Notes: generated from the sequence alone by a model not told the origin. A stretch of 64,000 nucleotides of DNA from Sorangium sp051521495 (GCF_051521495.1 NZ_CP150355.1:4278001-4342000), one strand, 5' to 3'; shown: positions 9,275 to 17,857, numbered from the stretch's first letter. Translations and numbers: made by a program.

Positions 9275-9771
9275 GCCGGATCCGCGCAGAGCCGCTCGGC
9301 CTGGACGAGCTCATCGCCGCGGTGTCCCACCCTGGCGCGGGCGGCATCGTCACGTTCCTCGGCGTGGTGCGCGACGTCAACGAGGGCCGGTCGGTCACGC
9401 TGCTCGAGTACGAGGCCTACGGGACCATGGCCGAGGCCGAGCTCGAGCGGATCCTGTCGGAGATCGCCGCGGAGCTCCCCGGCGTGCGCGTCGCCGCGAC
9501 GCACCGGGTGGGCGCGCTCCGCGTCGGCGACGTCGCGGTGGCCTGCGCCGCGAGCGCGCCGCACCGCGCGGAGGCCTTCCGCGGGTGCCGCCTGCTCATC
9601 GACCGCATCAAGGAGCGCCTTCCGATCTGGAAGCGCGAGCACGGGCCGGACGGCCCGTACTGGGTTGGATGGGAGGACGCCCGCTGCGCCGGCGAGCACG
9701 AGCACGAGGAGCCCCACGAGCACGCGCGCGGCCACGGCGGGACGGCGCCTCCGGGCAGCGCCGGCGCGTAG
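9271..9771 (+). CDS. moaE: Molybdopterin synthase catalytic subunit MoaE
   Basis: This 166-aa protein is the catalytic half of molybdopterin synthase and forms a heterotetramer with MoaD. Conserved parts are visible: F-L-G-V-V-R-D near the N-terminus, Y-E-A-Y-x-x-M-A, H-R-V-G, the HR-AF segment, and K-E-R-L-P-I-W-K-R-E, which contains the active-site Lys residues. The GTG start overlaps the moaC stop by 4 nt and fits the family length. The end is unusual: after the fold there is a tail of about 27 residues with five His and several Glu (HEHEEPHEH), likely metal-binding. Confidence 0.94.
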   Translation: MSRIRAEPLGLDELIAAVSHPGAGGIVTFLGVVRDVNEGRSVTLLEYEAYGTMAEAELERILSEIAAELPGVRVAATHRVGALRVGDVAVACAASAPHRAEAFRGCRLLIDRIKERLPIWKREHGPDGPYWVGWEDARCAGEHEHEEPHEHARGHGGTAPPGSAGA

Positions 9772-9806
9772 CGCTACTGCGGGAAGTTGCCCCGGATCAG
9801 CAGAAA

Positions 9807-9911
9807 AACCGCCATGGCGCCAAGAACGCCAAGAGGCGAGGGGAAAGGTCGTTCCTGCATTGTCCCCTCCGATTCCCCGGGTTTCTTGGCGCCTTTGGCG
9901 TCATGGCGGTT
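9807..9911. repeat. CGCCAAG palindromic repeat, copy 1
   Basis: Two 28-nt arms (9807-9834 and 9884-9911) are inverted copies matching at 24 of 28 positions, with the core AACCGCCATG-x-CGCCAA. Inside is a second stem, GAGGGGA (9838-9844) with TCCCCTC (9863-9869). The arms match those of the repeat at 16284-16353, so this is a dispersed family. It lies between convergent moaE and phoU and may serve as a bidirectional terminator. Confidence 0.8.
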
Positions 9912-9941
9912 CGCTTCCCGGCCCGACTTCCCGCAGGAGTG

Positions 9942-10673
9942 CTAGCGCAGGCGCAGGCGCAGGCCGGGCGGCGGCGGCGCGGAGAGCGGGTCGTTCTCCT
10001 TCAGGCGGTTGTGGTGCCGGATGTCCGTCCCCTTGACGAGGAAGACGACTGATTCGGCGATGTTCATCGCGTGATCGGCGATGCGCTCCAGGTACTTGGC
10101 GATCGACTGGATGCGCGTGGCCCTGTACACCGTGCTCGGGTCGCGGCTCATGATGAGGAGCACCTCCTGGAAGATGCGGGCGTAGTGCTCGTCGATGACG
10201 TCGTCGCGCGTGAGCAGCTGGTTCGCACGCTCGCAGTCGCGGGCGACCAGCGCATCCAGCGCCTCGTGCACCACCTCGATCGCCTCGTCCGCGAGCCCTT
10301 GCAGATCCGCCACCGGCGCGAGCGGCGGCTCCTCGTTGAGCTCCTGCACCCGCTCGCAGACGTTCACCACGAGGTCGCCGACCCGCTCCAGATCGGTGAC
10401 GATCTTGAGCGCCGTGGTGACGAAGCGCAGGTCGGACGCGACGGGCTGGCGCGTCGCGAGGATCCTCATACAGAGCTCGTCGACCTCGCACTCGAGGCGG
10501 TTGATCCGGCGATCGAGCCGGATCGTCGCCTTGGCGAGCCCGGTGTCGCGTGTTGCCAGCGCGGTCGAGCCTTTCTGGATCATCTCCTCGACGAGGCTGC
10601 CCATGAGCAGCAGCTTCTCGCGAAGCGTGCGTAGCTCGTGCTCGTAGACCCTGCTCGTGTGCGACGTCGGCAT
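9942..10673 (-). CDS. phoU: Phosphate signalling protein PhoU
   Basis: This 243-aa all-helical protein has two PhoU repeats, each with the E/D-x-x-x-D and R-x-x-D metal-binding signatures (KATIRLDRRINRLE in the first repeat and RADDVIDEHY-like residues in the second), plus the conserved RYLERIADHAMNIAE-type segment near 200. It links the PstSCAB transporter to the PhoR kinase and keeps the Pho response off when phosphate is plentiful. The ATG at 10673 has a strong ribosome site (GGGGGA). An alternative ATG at 10694 overlaps the pstB stop as ATGA and would add 7 residues. It is the last gene of the phosphate operon. Confidence 0.93.
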   Translation of the reverse strand: MPTSHTSRVYEHELRTLREKLLLMGSLVEEMIQKGSTALATRDTGLAKATIRLDRRINRLECEVDELCMRILATRQPVASDLRFVTTALKIVTDLERVGDLVVNVCERVQELNEEPPLAPVADLQGLADEAIEVVHEALDALVARDCERANQLLTRDDVIDEHYARIFQEVLLIMSRDPSTVYRATRIQSIAKYLERIADHAMNIAESVVFLVKGTDIRHHNRLKENDPLSAPPPPGLRLRLR

Positions 10674-10693
10674 GATTCTATCCCCCGCTTCCA

Positions 10694-11557
10694 TCAGCCG
10701 AACTTACCCGTGACGTAGTCTTCCGTCTTGCTCTCCTTGGGGTTGGTGAAGATGGTCTGGGTCCTGTCGAACTCCACCAAATCCCCCATGTAGAAGAAGG
10801 CGGTATAGTCAGAGCACCGCGCGGCTTGCTGCATGTTGTGTGTGACGAGCACGCAAGTATAACGCTCTTTCAGCTCGTCGATGAGCTCCTCGACGCGCGC
10901 GGTCGCGATAGGGTCGAGCGCAGAGCACGGCTCGTCGAGCAGGATCACCTCCGGCTCCACCGCGAGGACGCGGGCGATGCAGAGCCGCTGCTGCTGGCCG
11001 CCCGAGAGGGATAGCCCGGACTGATCGAGCTTGTCCTTCACCTCGTCCCAGAGCGCCACCTGGCGCAGGCACTTCTCGACGAGGCCCGTGGGATCCTTGA
11101 CCGAGATGCCGTTCAGCTTGTGTCCAGCGAGGACGTTCTCGCGGATCGACATGGTGGGAAACGGGTTGGGTTTCTGAAACACCATGCCGACGCGGCGCCG
11201 CAGCCGCACCGGGTCGACAGCCCTATCGTAGATGTTCACCCCGTCGATCATGACGGAGCCCTTCGCCGAGGCCCCGGGCACCTGCTCGTGCATCCGGTTG
11301 AGACAGCGCAGGAACGTCGACTTCCCGCACCCGGACGGGCCGATGACCGCGGTGACCTGGCCGTCGGGGATGTTCAATGTGATGTCGTGGATGGCGTGGA
11401 ACTTGTGAAAATAGGCGTTCAGCCGGGTGACGCTGATTTTGGCGGGCGGCGCCTCCTCCTCTGCATCCATGGAGCGGCCGTCGATGCCGTCCGTGTCGAG
11501 CCCGCTGCGGCGTTCCCCGGAACGTACTTTGTGGTGCAGTGAGTCAAACGAGCTCAT
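10694..11557 (-). CDS. pstB: Phosphate ABC transporter ATP-binding protein PstB
   Basis: This 287-aa ATPase powers high-affinity phosphate import on the inner membrane. It has Walker A GPSGCGKST (about 93-101), Q loop VFQKPNPFP, signature LSGGQQQR, Walker B VILLDEP and the switch His in VTHNMQQA. The first 35 residues extend beyond the usual PstB start. The ATG at 11557 is supported by AAAGG six nt upstream and lies 9 nt after the pstA stop. A shorter form starting at 11470 would have typical family length, so the true start is not certain. Confidence 0.95.
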   Translation of the reverse strand: MSSFDSLHHKVRSGERRSGLDTDGIDGRSMDAEEEAPPAKISVTRLNAYFHKFHAIHDITLNIPDGQVTAVIGPSGCGKSTFLRCLNRMHEQVPGASAKGSVMIDGVNIYDRAVDPVRLRRRVGMVFQKPNPFPTMSIRENVLAGHKLNGISVKDPTGLVEKCLRQVALWDEVKDKLDQSGLSLSGGQQQRLCIARVLAVEPEVILLDEPCSALDPIATARVEELIDELKERYTCVLVTHNMQQAARCSDYTAFFYMGDLVEFDRTQTIFTNPKESKTEDYVTGKFG

Positions 11558-11566
11558 CGAGTGCCT

Positions 11567-12478
11567 TTAACGCGCCTTGACGCTCCGCGACGTGGCGATA
11601 CGTGCGAGCAAGTTGAGGAGGAAAACGATGACGATCAGCACGAGGGCGCCTGTCCACGCCTCCTGCTGCCATTTCGGGTAGGGCGATGTCGCGTTCCGCC
11701 ATATCTGCACGGGCAGCGAGGCGATGGGGCGGTCGATGGCGAAACTCCAGTACGACGAGCCCAGCGCGGTGAGGAGCACCGGCGCGGTCTCGCCGGCGAT
11801 GCGGGCCACGGCGAGCATCACGCCGGTACCGATCCCGGGCGAGGCCGTCCGGAGCACGACGAGGAGGCTCGTGCGCCACTCCGGCACGCCGAGGGCGAGC
11901 GACGCCTCGCGGAGGTGGGCGGGCACCAGCTTGAGCAGCTCCTCGGTCGTGCGGGTCACCGTCGGGAGCATCACGATGGCGAGCGCGATGCCGCCGGCGA
12001 GCGCCGAGAAGCGCTTCATCGTCACCACGACGAGGGCGTAGACGAACACACCGATGGTGATCGAGGGAACGCCGCCGAGCACGTCGGCGATGAACCGGAT
12101 CGCGGCCGCGAGCTTGCCCCGCCCGATCTCGGCCAGGTAGATGCCGGCGAGGATGCCCGTCGGCAATCCGATGCCGCAGCCGATGGCGACGAGGATGAGC
12201 GTGCCGACGACCGCGTTGCCCATGCCGCTCCGCTCGTCGCCGACGGGCTTCGGCAGCTGGGTGAAGAAGTCGATGGACAGCCCGCTGAGGCCCTTGCTGA
12301 CGACGTAGATGAAGATCAGGAACAGGGGGACCAAGACGACGACGGCGCTCGCGACGCAGAGCCCTTCGAAGAAGAGTCCGCGCGCGCGCCGCAGCGTCTC
12401 GCCGGGCGCGGGCGCGAGGAGCGTGCGACGGGGGGCGCTCGTGGAGGTCGCCACGGGGACAGGGGTGTCGCTGTTCAT
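11567..12478 (-). CDS. pstA: Phosphate ABC transporter permease PstA
   Basis: This 303-aa inner-membrane permease has about six transmembrane helices. The cytoplasmic EAA-type loop is visible in the stretch after LPTVTRTTEELLKLVP (about 185-230, with EASLALGVPEWRT), which docks onto PstB. It forms the channel with PstC. The N-terminal 30 residues are a cytoplasmic extension rich in S, T and P. The ATG at 12478 overlaps the pstC stop by 4 nt (ATGA). No missing segments are seen. Confidence 0.94.
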   Translation of the reverse strand: MNSDTPVPVATSTSAPRRTLLAPAPGETLRRARGLFFEGLCVASAVVVLVPLFLIFIYVVSKGLSGLSIDFFTQLPKPVGDERSGMGNAVVGTLILVAIGCGIGLPTGILAGIYLAEIGRGKLAAAIRFIADVLGGVPSITIGVFVYALVVVTMKRFSALAGGIALAIVMLPTVTRTTEELLKLVPAHLREASLALGVPEWRTSLLVVLRTASPGIGTGVMLAVARIAGETAPVLLTALGSSYWSFAIDRPIASLPVQIWRNATSPYPKWQQEAWTGALVLIVIVFLLNLLARIATSRSVKAR

Positions 12479-13458
12479 GCGCGCTGCTCCAGCTTGCTCT
12501 TGGTCGAGCTCACGAGCCACCGGGCGAAGAGGTTGAGGAGGAGGGCGACCCCGAACAGGAGCAGCGCGATCTTGGACAGCGCCGACACGTACATGTCGCT
12601 GGTCGCCTCGACGAACTCGTTGGCGATGACGCTCGCCATCGAATAGCCGGGGTGGAAGATGGACGCGCTCACCTTCGGGACGTTGCCGATCATCATGGTG
12701 ACGGCCATCGTCTCGCCGAGCGCCCGATTCAACCCGAGGATGATGGCCCCGATGATGCCCGAGCGCGCCGACGGGAGGACCGCATAGCGAATCGTGTCCC
12801 ACGCGCACGCGCCGAGGCCGACCGCCGCCTCGCGGTGCAGCTGGGGGACCGCCTGCATCACCTCGCGCGACACCGACGTGATCGTGGGGACGATCATGAT
12901 GGCGAGGATGACGCCTGCGGCGAACATGCCGAAGCCGAGCGGCGGACCCTCGAAGAGGGGGATGTAGCCGAAGTACTTGATGATGACCGGCTCGACGCTG
13001 TCCCGGAGCCAGGGGCGGAGCACGGCGATGCCCCAGAAGCCGTAGACGACGCTCGGGATCGCCGCGAGGAGCTCGACCATGAACCCGAGCGGCTTGCGGA
13101 GGCGGTGGGGCGCCAGATCCGACAGGAAGATCGCGAGGCCGAGCGACACGGGGACGGCGATCACGATGGCGATCAGCGAGGTGACGACCGTGCCGTAGAC
13201 GAACGGGAGCGCGCCGAACTCCTCGCGCGCAGGGTCCCACACCGTCCCGCTGAGGAACCCCAGCCCGAATTTGTTGATGGCGAGCCGTGACGATCGGACG
13301 AGCTCCAGCACCATCAGCGCTGGCACCGCGAGCACCGTCAGACCGAACATCGTCAGGATCGCGCGGAACGCTCGATCTGCTCCGCGCGCGCCATGTGGCG
13401 CATCGCTCTGTGGCGCGGACGAGGCGGCTTGTTGCATCGGGACTTCTACGGTGCTCAT
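12475..13458 (-). CDS. pstC: Phosphate ABC transporter permease PstC
   Basis: This 327-aa permease partner of PstA has six predicted transmembrane segments. Family stretches are present: SLGLAIFLSDLAP, LLAAIPSVVYGFWG and the EAA-type loop with REAAVGLGACAWDTIRYAVLP. The substrate path in PstC has conserved Arg and Glu residues, and candidates lie in the second half. The ATG at 13458 is preceded by an AGGA-type ribosome site; a start 9 codons upstream is possible. The stop overlaps pstA. Confidence 0.94.
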   Translation of the reverse strand: MSTVEVPMQQAASSAPQSDAPHGARGADRAFRAILTMFGLTVLAVPALMVLELVRSSRLAINKFGLGFLSGTVWDPAREEFGALPFVYGTVVTSLIAIVIAVPVSLGLAIFLSDLAPHRLRKPLGFMVELLAAIPSVVYGFWGIAVLRPWLRDSVEPVIIKYFGYIPLFEGPPLGFGMFAAGVILAIMIVPTITSVSREVMQAVPQLHREAAVGLGACAWDTIRYAVLPSARSGIIGAIILGLNRALGETMAVTMMIGNVPKVSASIFHPGYSMASVIANEFVEATSDMYVSALSKIALLLFGVALLLNLFARWLVSSTKSKLEQRA

Positions 13459-13539
13459 GGACCTATCCTGCGCTCCTGCGCGCACGCCAGCCGCGCACGG
13501 CGGATCGCCGTTCGCGCGGCAGACGCGCCTTCCTTGGGG

Positions 13540-14649
13540 TTATGGGGCGAGCAGGGGCTTGCCGTCAGGGCCGGCCAACGCGGCGAGCTTCTTGTTGACC
13601 TTCTCGACGACGGCCGTGGGCAGCGGAGCGTAATGGAGGTCGTTCGTGAACTTCTGGCCGTCTTGCACCGCCCACTTGATGAAGTTGGCGAGCACCTTGC
13701 CCTTCGCGAGGTCCTTCTGCTCCTGGTACACGAGGAGGTACGTGAAGCCGGCGATGGGATACGCGTCCTCGCCCTCGGCATCCACGAGCGAGATCCGGAG
13801 ATCGTCCGGCATCTTGGCGGCGGCGCCGGCGCCGGCGGCGGTCGTGCTCTCGAGCGACGGGGTGATGAACTTCCCGCTCTTGTTCTTGAGCGAGGCGAAC
13901 GTGAGCTTGTTCTGCATCGCGTAGGCGAGCTCGATGTACCCGATCGAGGCGGGCGTGCTCGTGATGAGGGCGGAGACGCCGTCGTTGCCCTTGGCGCCGA
14001 GGCCGCCAGGCCAGTTCACGCTGGTCCCGGTCCCTGGCCCGCTCTTCCACTCCGGGCTGACCGCGCTCAGGTAGTCGACGAAGATCTTGGTCGTTCCGCT
14101 GCCGTCCGAGCGGTGGACCGTCGCGATCTCCTTGTCGGGGAGCTTCACGTCCGGGTTCTCCTTCTGGAGAGCCGGGTCGTTCCACTTCTTGATCTTGCCG
14201 AGGAAGATCTGCGCGGTCGCGTCCGGCGTGAGCTTCAGGCCCGACGGGACGCCCTCGAGGTTGTAGGTCAACACGACCGCGCCGAGGCAGGTCGGCAGGT
14301 GCAGGATGCCGGCGGCCTTCCCGAGCTGCTCCTCGTTCATCGGGGCATCGGAGGCGCCGAAATCGACGGTCCGCTCGGTGATCTGCCGGATCCCGCCGCC
14401 GGAGCCGATGGACTGATAGTTGATCTTGACCTTGGAGTTGGCTTTCTGGAACTCAGCGATCCACTTCGTGTAGAGAGGGTACGGGAACGTCGCGCCCGCG
14501 CCCGTCAAGGTGATGTCCCCGTCAGCGGTCGGCTGAGGCGCAGTGTCCTTCTTCGCGCCAGGGAGCGAGCCGGTGTCTTGGGGGGCATCGGAGCGACCGC
14601 ATGCCGCGGTCAGGAGGAACATCGCCAGGGTGAGCAGAATTCGAGCCAT
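13540..14649 (-). CDS. pstS: Phosphate-binding lipoprotein PstS
   Basis: This 369-aa periplasmic phosphate receptor has a lipoprotein signal ending in L-L-T-A-A-C17, then a low-complexity linker. The mature fold has the phosphate-binding signatures T-G-A-G-A-T-F-P-Y-P-L (about 47-57), G-S-G-G-G-I, D-F-G-A-S-D-A-P and R-S-D-G-S-G-T-T. The ATG at 14649 puts the signal at the N-terminus. It is the first transporter gene of the operon and has a Pho box 26 bp upstream. The phoR-pstS gap is 96 bp, long enough for a separate promoter. Confidence 0.95.
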   Translation of the reverse strand: MARILLTLAMFLLTAACGRSDAPQDTGSLPGAKKDTAPQPTADGDITLTGAGATFPYPLYTKWIAEFQKANSKVKINYQSIGSGGGIRQITERTVDFGASDAPMNEEQLGKAAGILHLPTCLGAVVLTYNLEGVPSGLKLTPDATAQIFLGKIKKWNDPALQKENPDVKLPDKEIATVHRSDGSGTTKIFVDYLSAVSPEWKSGPGTGTSVNWPGGLGAKGNDGVSALITSTPASIGYIELAYAMQNKLTFASLKNKSGKFITPSLESTTAAGAGAAAKMPDDLRISLVDAEGEDAYPIAGFTYLLVYQEQKDLAKGKVLANFIKWAVQDGQKFTNDLHYAPLPTAVVEKVNKKLAALAGPDGKPLLAP

Positions 14650-14674
14650 GCATTGCAAGGCGTAATCGAGTTTT

Positions 14675-14692
14675 GTGACAGCCGCGTGACGG
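14675..14692 (-). promoter_or_regulatory. Pho box upstream of pstS
   Basis: On the minus strand this reads CCGTCAC-GCGG-CTGTCAC, two 7-nt direct repeats with an 11-bp period. It closely fits the PhoB-binding consensus CTGTCAT-N4-CTGTCAT. The proximal half-site is a 6/7 match. It ends 25 bp before the pstS ATG, in the place of a -35 element, with GATTAC about 10 bp further on as a possible -10. It predicts activation of pstSCAB-phoU under phosphate limitation. This is a pattern match, not a tested site. Confidence 0.75.
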
Positions 14693-14745
14693 CAAGGTGG
14701 AACAGCGGGCACCGTGCTTTCCTGGCTTTGCGGGGTTCGCGTGGA

Positions 14746-16242
14746 TCACGCGGCGCGCGCCAGGCGGACGGTGAACTGGGTGCCGCGGCCGATGGCGCTC
14801 TCGACCTCGATCGAGCCGTTCATCAGCTCGACCAGGTGCTTCACGATGGCGAGGCCGAGCCCGGTGCCGCCCAGGTCGCGCGACCGGCCAGCGTCCACTC
14901 GGTAGAACCGCTCGAAGATGCGGCCCAGGTGGTGCGGTGGAATACCGGGGCCGTCGTCGGCGACGGCGATCATCACCTGCTGCTCGACCGAGCGCGCCTT
15001 CACCGTGACGTGAGCGCCCTCTCCCGCGTACTTGATGGCGTTGTCGAGCAAGTTCATGAGCACCTGCTCGAGCGCGCGGCGGTCGCACCGCGCGGGCGGG
15101 AGCGTGGTGGCGTCGACCGTCAGCGTGACCCTGCGCCGGCGCGCCGCCTCGGCGAGCAGCTGCGTGACGTGCTCGATGGCGGGGGCGACGTCGAGATCCG
15201 ATAGCGCGAGGCGGAAGTTCTTCGCCTCGATCTTCGAGAGGTCGAGAAGGTCGTCGACGAGGTGGCGAAGGCGCTTCGCGTGCCGATCGATCACGTCGAC
15301 GAACTCGGCGGCCTCGTGGGGGTCGTTGAGCGCGCCGAGCTGCAGCGTCTCGGCGGCGGTGCTGATCGCGGTGACCGGGGTGCGCAGCTCGTGGGACACG
15401 TTGGCGACGAAGTCCGTCCGGATCGTCTCCAGCCGGCGGAGATCGGTGACGTCGTGGAACACCGCGATGAGCCCCGGCTCGGCGGACGCGCCGTCGCGAT
15501 CCGCGCCCCACGCGGCGAGTGTCTCGTGCGCGTCGTGATCGAGCCGCTCCGGGCCCTTCCGGCGCGACACGCGCACGAGCAGCCGCCTCGGCAGCGTCCG
15601 CCCGAGCTCGACCTCGACGTCGACCGGCTCGTCCCGCTTGCCAGCGAGCTGGATCGCCTCGGTGAGCCGCGCGTTGCGGATCGACTCGATGACCGATCGG
15701 CCGAGGGCGTCCTCGCCGAGGGAGGCCATCGCGCGGAGCGCCCGGTTGGCGAGGAGGACCCGCCCGTCGCGATCGAGGACGAGCACGCCCTCGCTCATCC
15801 CGTCGAGGATGCCCTCGAGCAGGGCGCGCTCCGTCCGGACCTCGGCGGTGGCGCGGGAGAGCTCGCTCGTGAGGTGGTTCAGCGCGCGCGCGAGCTGGCG
15901 GAGCTCGCCCGAGCCGCGCAAGGGTGCGCGCGTCGACAGGTCGCCCTCGGACATCGCGAGCGCGAAGCGGGTCAGCCGCCGGATCGGGCGCGCGACGAAG
16001 AACGCCGTGGCGGCGCCGACCGAGACGGCGACGACGATCACGGTGCCCATGCCGAACAGCAGCGCGCGGCGCGAGCGAAGGAGGGCGGCGTCGACGGCGG
16101 CGCGCGAGCTGTGCTCCGCGAGCAGCGCTGCCTCCATGTCACGCGCGGCGAGGCGCTCGATGGGGACGCCAGCGGCGACGAGGACGAGCACCGTCGCCGC
16201 CGCGAGCTTCGCGCCGATGCCCAATCCCCTCAGCAAGCGCAT
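14746..16242 (-). CDS. phoR: Phosphate-regulon sensor kinase PhoR
   Basis: This 498-aa membrane histidine kinase has two transmembrane segments (about 10-28 and 58-82) separated by only about 30 residues, so it has no real periplasmic sensor domain, as in other PhoR proteins. A HAMP-like linker (about 83-135), a PAS domain (about 140-270), the HisKA box NVSHELRTP with phospho-His284, and a complete ATPase domain (N box MNLLDNAIKY, G1 DDGPGI, G2 GGTGLGLAIV) follow. It phosphorylates PhoB, and PhoU/Pst signals to it. The start at 16242 was chosen because the first membrane helix begins right after it; an upstream in-frame start would place 17 polar residues before it. Confidence 0.93.
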   Translation of the reverse strand: MRLLRGLGIGAKLAAATVLVLVAAGVPIERLAARDMEAALLAEHSSRAAVDAALLRSRRALLFGMGTVIVVAVSVGAATAFFVARPIRRLTRFALAMSEGDLSTRAPLRGSGELRQLARALNHLTSELSRATAEVRTERALLEGILDGMSEGVLVLDRDGRVLLANRALRAMASLGEDALGRSVIESIRNARLTEAIQLAGKRDEPVDVEVELGRTLPRRLLVRVSRRKGPERLDHDAHETLAAWGADRDGASAEPGLIAVFHDVTDLRRLETIRTDFVANVSHELRTPVTAISTAAETLQLGALNDPHEAAEFVDVIDRHAKRLRHLVDDLLDLSKIEAKNFRLALSDLDVAPAIEHVTQLLAEAARRRRVTLTVDATTLPPARCDRRALEQVLMNLLDNAIKYAGEGAHVTVKARSVEQQVMIAVADDGPGIPPHHLGRIFERFYRVDAGRSRDLGGTGLGLAIVKHLVELMNGSIEVESAIGRGTQFTVRLARAA

Positions 16243-16283
16243 GGGCCCCCTAGAACACCGATCGCGTTGTTCGAGCCTGAAAT

Positions 16284-16353
16284 GAGCCGCCAAGGCGCCA
16301 AGGACGCCAAGAACAAAACTCTATCTTGGCGTCCTTGGCGCGCTTGGCGGTTC
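16284..16353. repeat. CGCCAAG palindromic repeat, copy 2
   Basis: Arms at 16284-16312 and 16324-16353 are inverted copies (core GGCGCCAAGGACGCCAAGA against its complement), with only two or three differences and an 11-nt AT-rich loop. The same CCGCCA...CGCCAAGA arms occur at 9807-9911. It sits between the phoB stop and the phoR start, so an RNA copy would form a hairpin in the phoB-phoR message that could lower or separate phoR expression. Confidence 0.8.
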
Positions 16354-16394
16354 AAATTCTGCTCTTTTCTGGCGGTTTTAACCCGTTTGTCGCT

Positions 16395-17090
16395 CTAGGC
16401 GACCTCGGGCTCTGCGCGGAACCGGTAGCCGACGCCGCGCACGGTCTCGATGTAGTCGCCCGCCGCGCCGAGCTTCTCGCGGACGCGCTTCACGTGCGTG
16501 TCGACGTTGCGGGCGGTGACGTCGACGTGCGAGCCCCACACCTCGTCGAGCAGGAGATCGCGCGAGAGCACGCGCCCGCGGCGGTCGTAGAGCATCATGA
16601 GCAGGCGGAACTCGAGCGCGGTCAGCGCGATCTCGGCCTCCTGCACCCAGGCCCGGTGCGCGGCGCGGTCGACCCGGAGGATGCCGAAGTCGAACTTCTC
16701 CGGCGCCGATGCCGGGCTCTCCGAGCGCTTGAGGATCGCCCGGGCGCGCAGGATGAGCTCGCGTACGCTGAACGGCTTGACGACGTAGTCGTCGGCCCCG
16801 AGCTCGAAGCCGACGATCCGGTCGATCTCCTCGCCTTTGGCCGTGACCATGATGACGGGCACCGCCGAGGTCTGCGGGTTCTGCTTGAGGCGGCGGCAGA
16901 TCTCCGTGCCCGACATGTCCGGGAGCATCAGATCGAGCAAGACGAGATCGAACCGCTCCTCCTTGACCGCCCGGAGCGCTGTCTCTCCGCTCCCGGCGGA
17001 CACCACATCAAACCCGGCCTGACGGAAGTTGTAGGTGAGGACGCGCTGAAGGTCGCGCTCGTCCTCCACGATGAGCACGTGGCTCGGCAT
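16395..17090 (-). CDS. phoB: Phosphate-regulon response regulator PhoB
   Basis: This 231-aa OmpR-family regulator has a receiver domain (1-120) with the acidic pocket E9/D10, phospho-Asp53 (LLDLMLPD), T-A in VTAKGEE and Lys in VVKPFS. The C-terminal winged helix (about 130-228) ends in the usual DTHVKRVREKLG...TVRGVGYRF signature. It binds Pho boxes to switch on phosphate scavenging. The ATG at 17090 starts directly at the receiver; the long frame upstream is not conserved in kind. It is the first gene of the phosphate operon, with a weaker Pho-box-like site upstream. Confidence 0.94.
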   Translation of the reverse strand: MPSHVLIVEDERDLQRVLTYNFRQAGFDVVSAGSGETALRAVKEERFDLVLLDLMLPDMSGTEICRRLKQNPQTSAVPVIMVTAKGEEIDRIVGFELGADDYVVKPFSVRELILRARAILKRSESPASAPEKFDFGILRVDRAAHRAWVQEAEIALTALEFRLLMMLYDRRGRVLSRDLLLDEVWGSHVDVTARNVDTHVKRVREKLGAAGDYIETVRGVGYRFRAEPEVA

Positions 17091-17114
17091 GGCGGTTGGA
17101 TGTAGCAGCACAAT

Positions 17115-17132
17115 GTGACAGCTTGATGGCGA
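17115..17132 (-). promoter_or_regulatory. Possible Pho box upstream of phoB
   Basis: The minus strand reads TCGCCAT-CAAG-CTGTCAC. The second half-site is a 6/7 match to CTGTCAT, the first only 4/7, and the 11-bp period is kept. It ends 24 bp before the phoB ATG, the same distance as the site before pstS. That placement makes autoregulation of phoB plausible. No other signal was seen in the 332-bp gap between phoB and ndk (17091-17422). Confidence 0.5.
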
Positions 17133-17422
17133 TCGCGCGTGTCGCGCGTCGCCCTCGCGAGACGGAATTGCGACGAGGACGTGGTGAAGCGCCACCGCGA
17201 GGAGAGCGCGGAGAGCCGCGCGGGCGGCGAGCGGGCGGAACGGACGCGGCCGGCGCGCGGCGTGAGCGTGGGGCGCGCTCCGGGAGAGCAGCCTGGCGGG
17301 GCGCACGGCGACGAGGGAATCGGCGGCCCCTCGGACGGCGTGCAGCGAGGTGGCCCGCGGCCTCCGAGGACGGAATGCGTGGCGCTTGCAACGCTCGGCG
17401 TTTTCGCCTAACTGGGCCGCCC

Positions 17423-17857
17423 ATGGCCCTCGAACGAACCCTCTCAATCATCAAGCCTGATGCGATGGAAAAGAACACGGCCGGCGCGATCGTCGCCCGC
17501 CTCGAGCAGGAGGGCTTCACGGTCAAAGCGATGAAGCGCGTCCACCTCACCCGCGCGGAGGCCGAGGGCTTCTACGCGGAGCACCGGGGGCGCGGCTTCT
17601 TCGACGAGCTCGTGACGTTCATGTCCCGCAGCCCCATCCTGGTGATGGCGCTCGAGCGCGAGGACGCGGTGGCGAAGTACCGCGAGGTCATCGGCGCGAC
17701 GGATCCGGCCAAGGCGGCGCCTGGGACGATCCGCAAGCTCTACGGGGCGAACGTGGGCGAGAACGCTGTCCACGGGTCCGACAAGCCGGCCACCGCCGCG
17801 CGGGAGATCGCCTACTTCTTCGCGGGGTACGAGGTCGCTCCGAGCGCGACGACCTGA
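17423..17857 (+). CDS. ndk: Nucleoside diphosphate kinase
   Basis: This 144-aa enzyme transfers the gamma-phosphate from ATP to nucleoside diphosphates through a phospho-His. Typical features are present: TLSIIKPDAMEKN at the N-terminus, the RGRGFFDELVTFM segment, R104 in GTIRK and the active-site His117 in NAVHGSD. The length is normal. The ATG at 17423 begins the conserved fold; the frame upstream is open but not meaningful. Its stop shares one base with the next start, so it leads the ndk-kinase-like-dapD-dapE group. Confidence 0.97.
   Translation: MALERTLSIIKPDAMEKNTAGAIVARLEQEGFTVKAMKRVHLTRAEAEGFYAEHRGRGFFDELVTFMSRSPILVMALEREDAVAKYREVIGATDPAKAAPGTIRKLYGANVGENAVHGSDKPATAAREIAYFFAGYEVAPSATT

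Noticed and set aside
12475..13240. In-frame extension of pstA upstream of 12478
   Set aside because: That stretch overlaps pstC in another frame and has no permease features; the ATGA overlap gives the right start.
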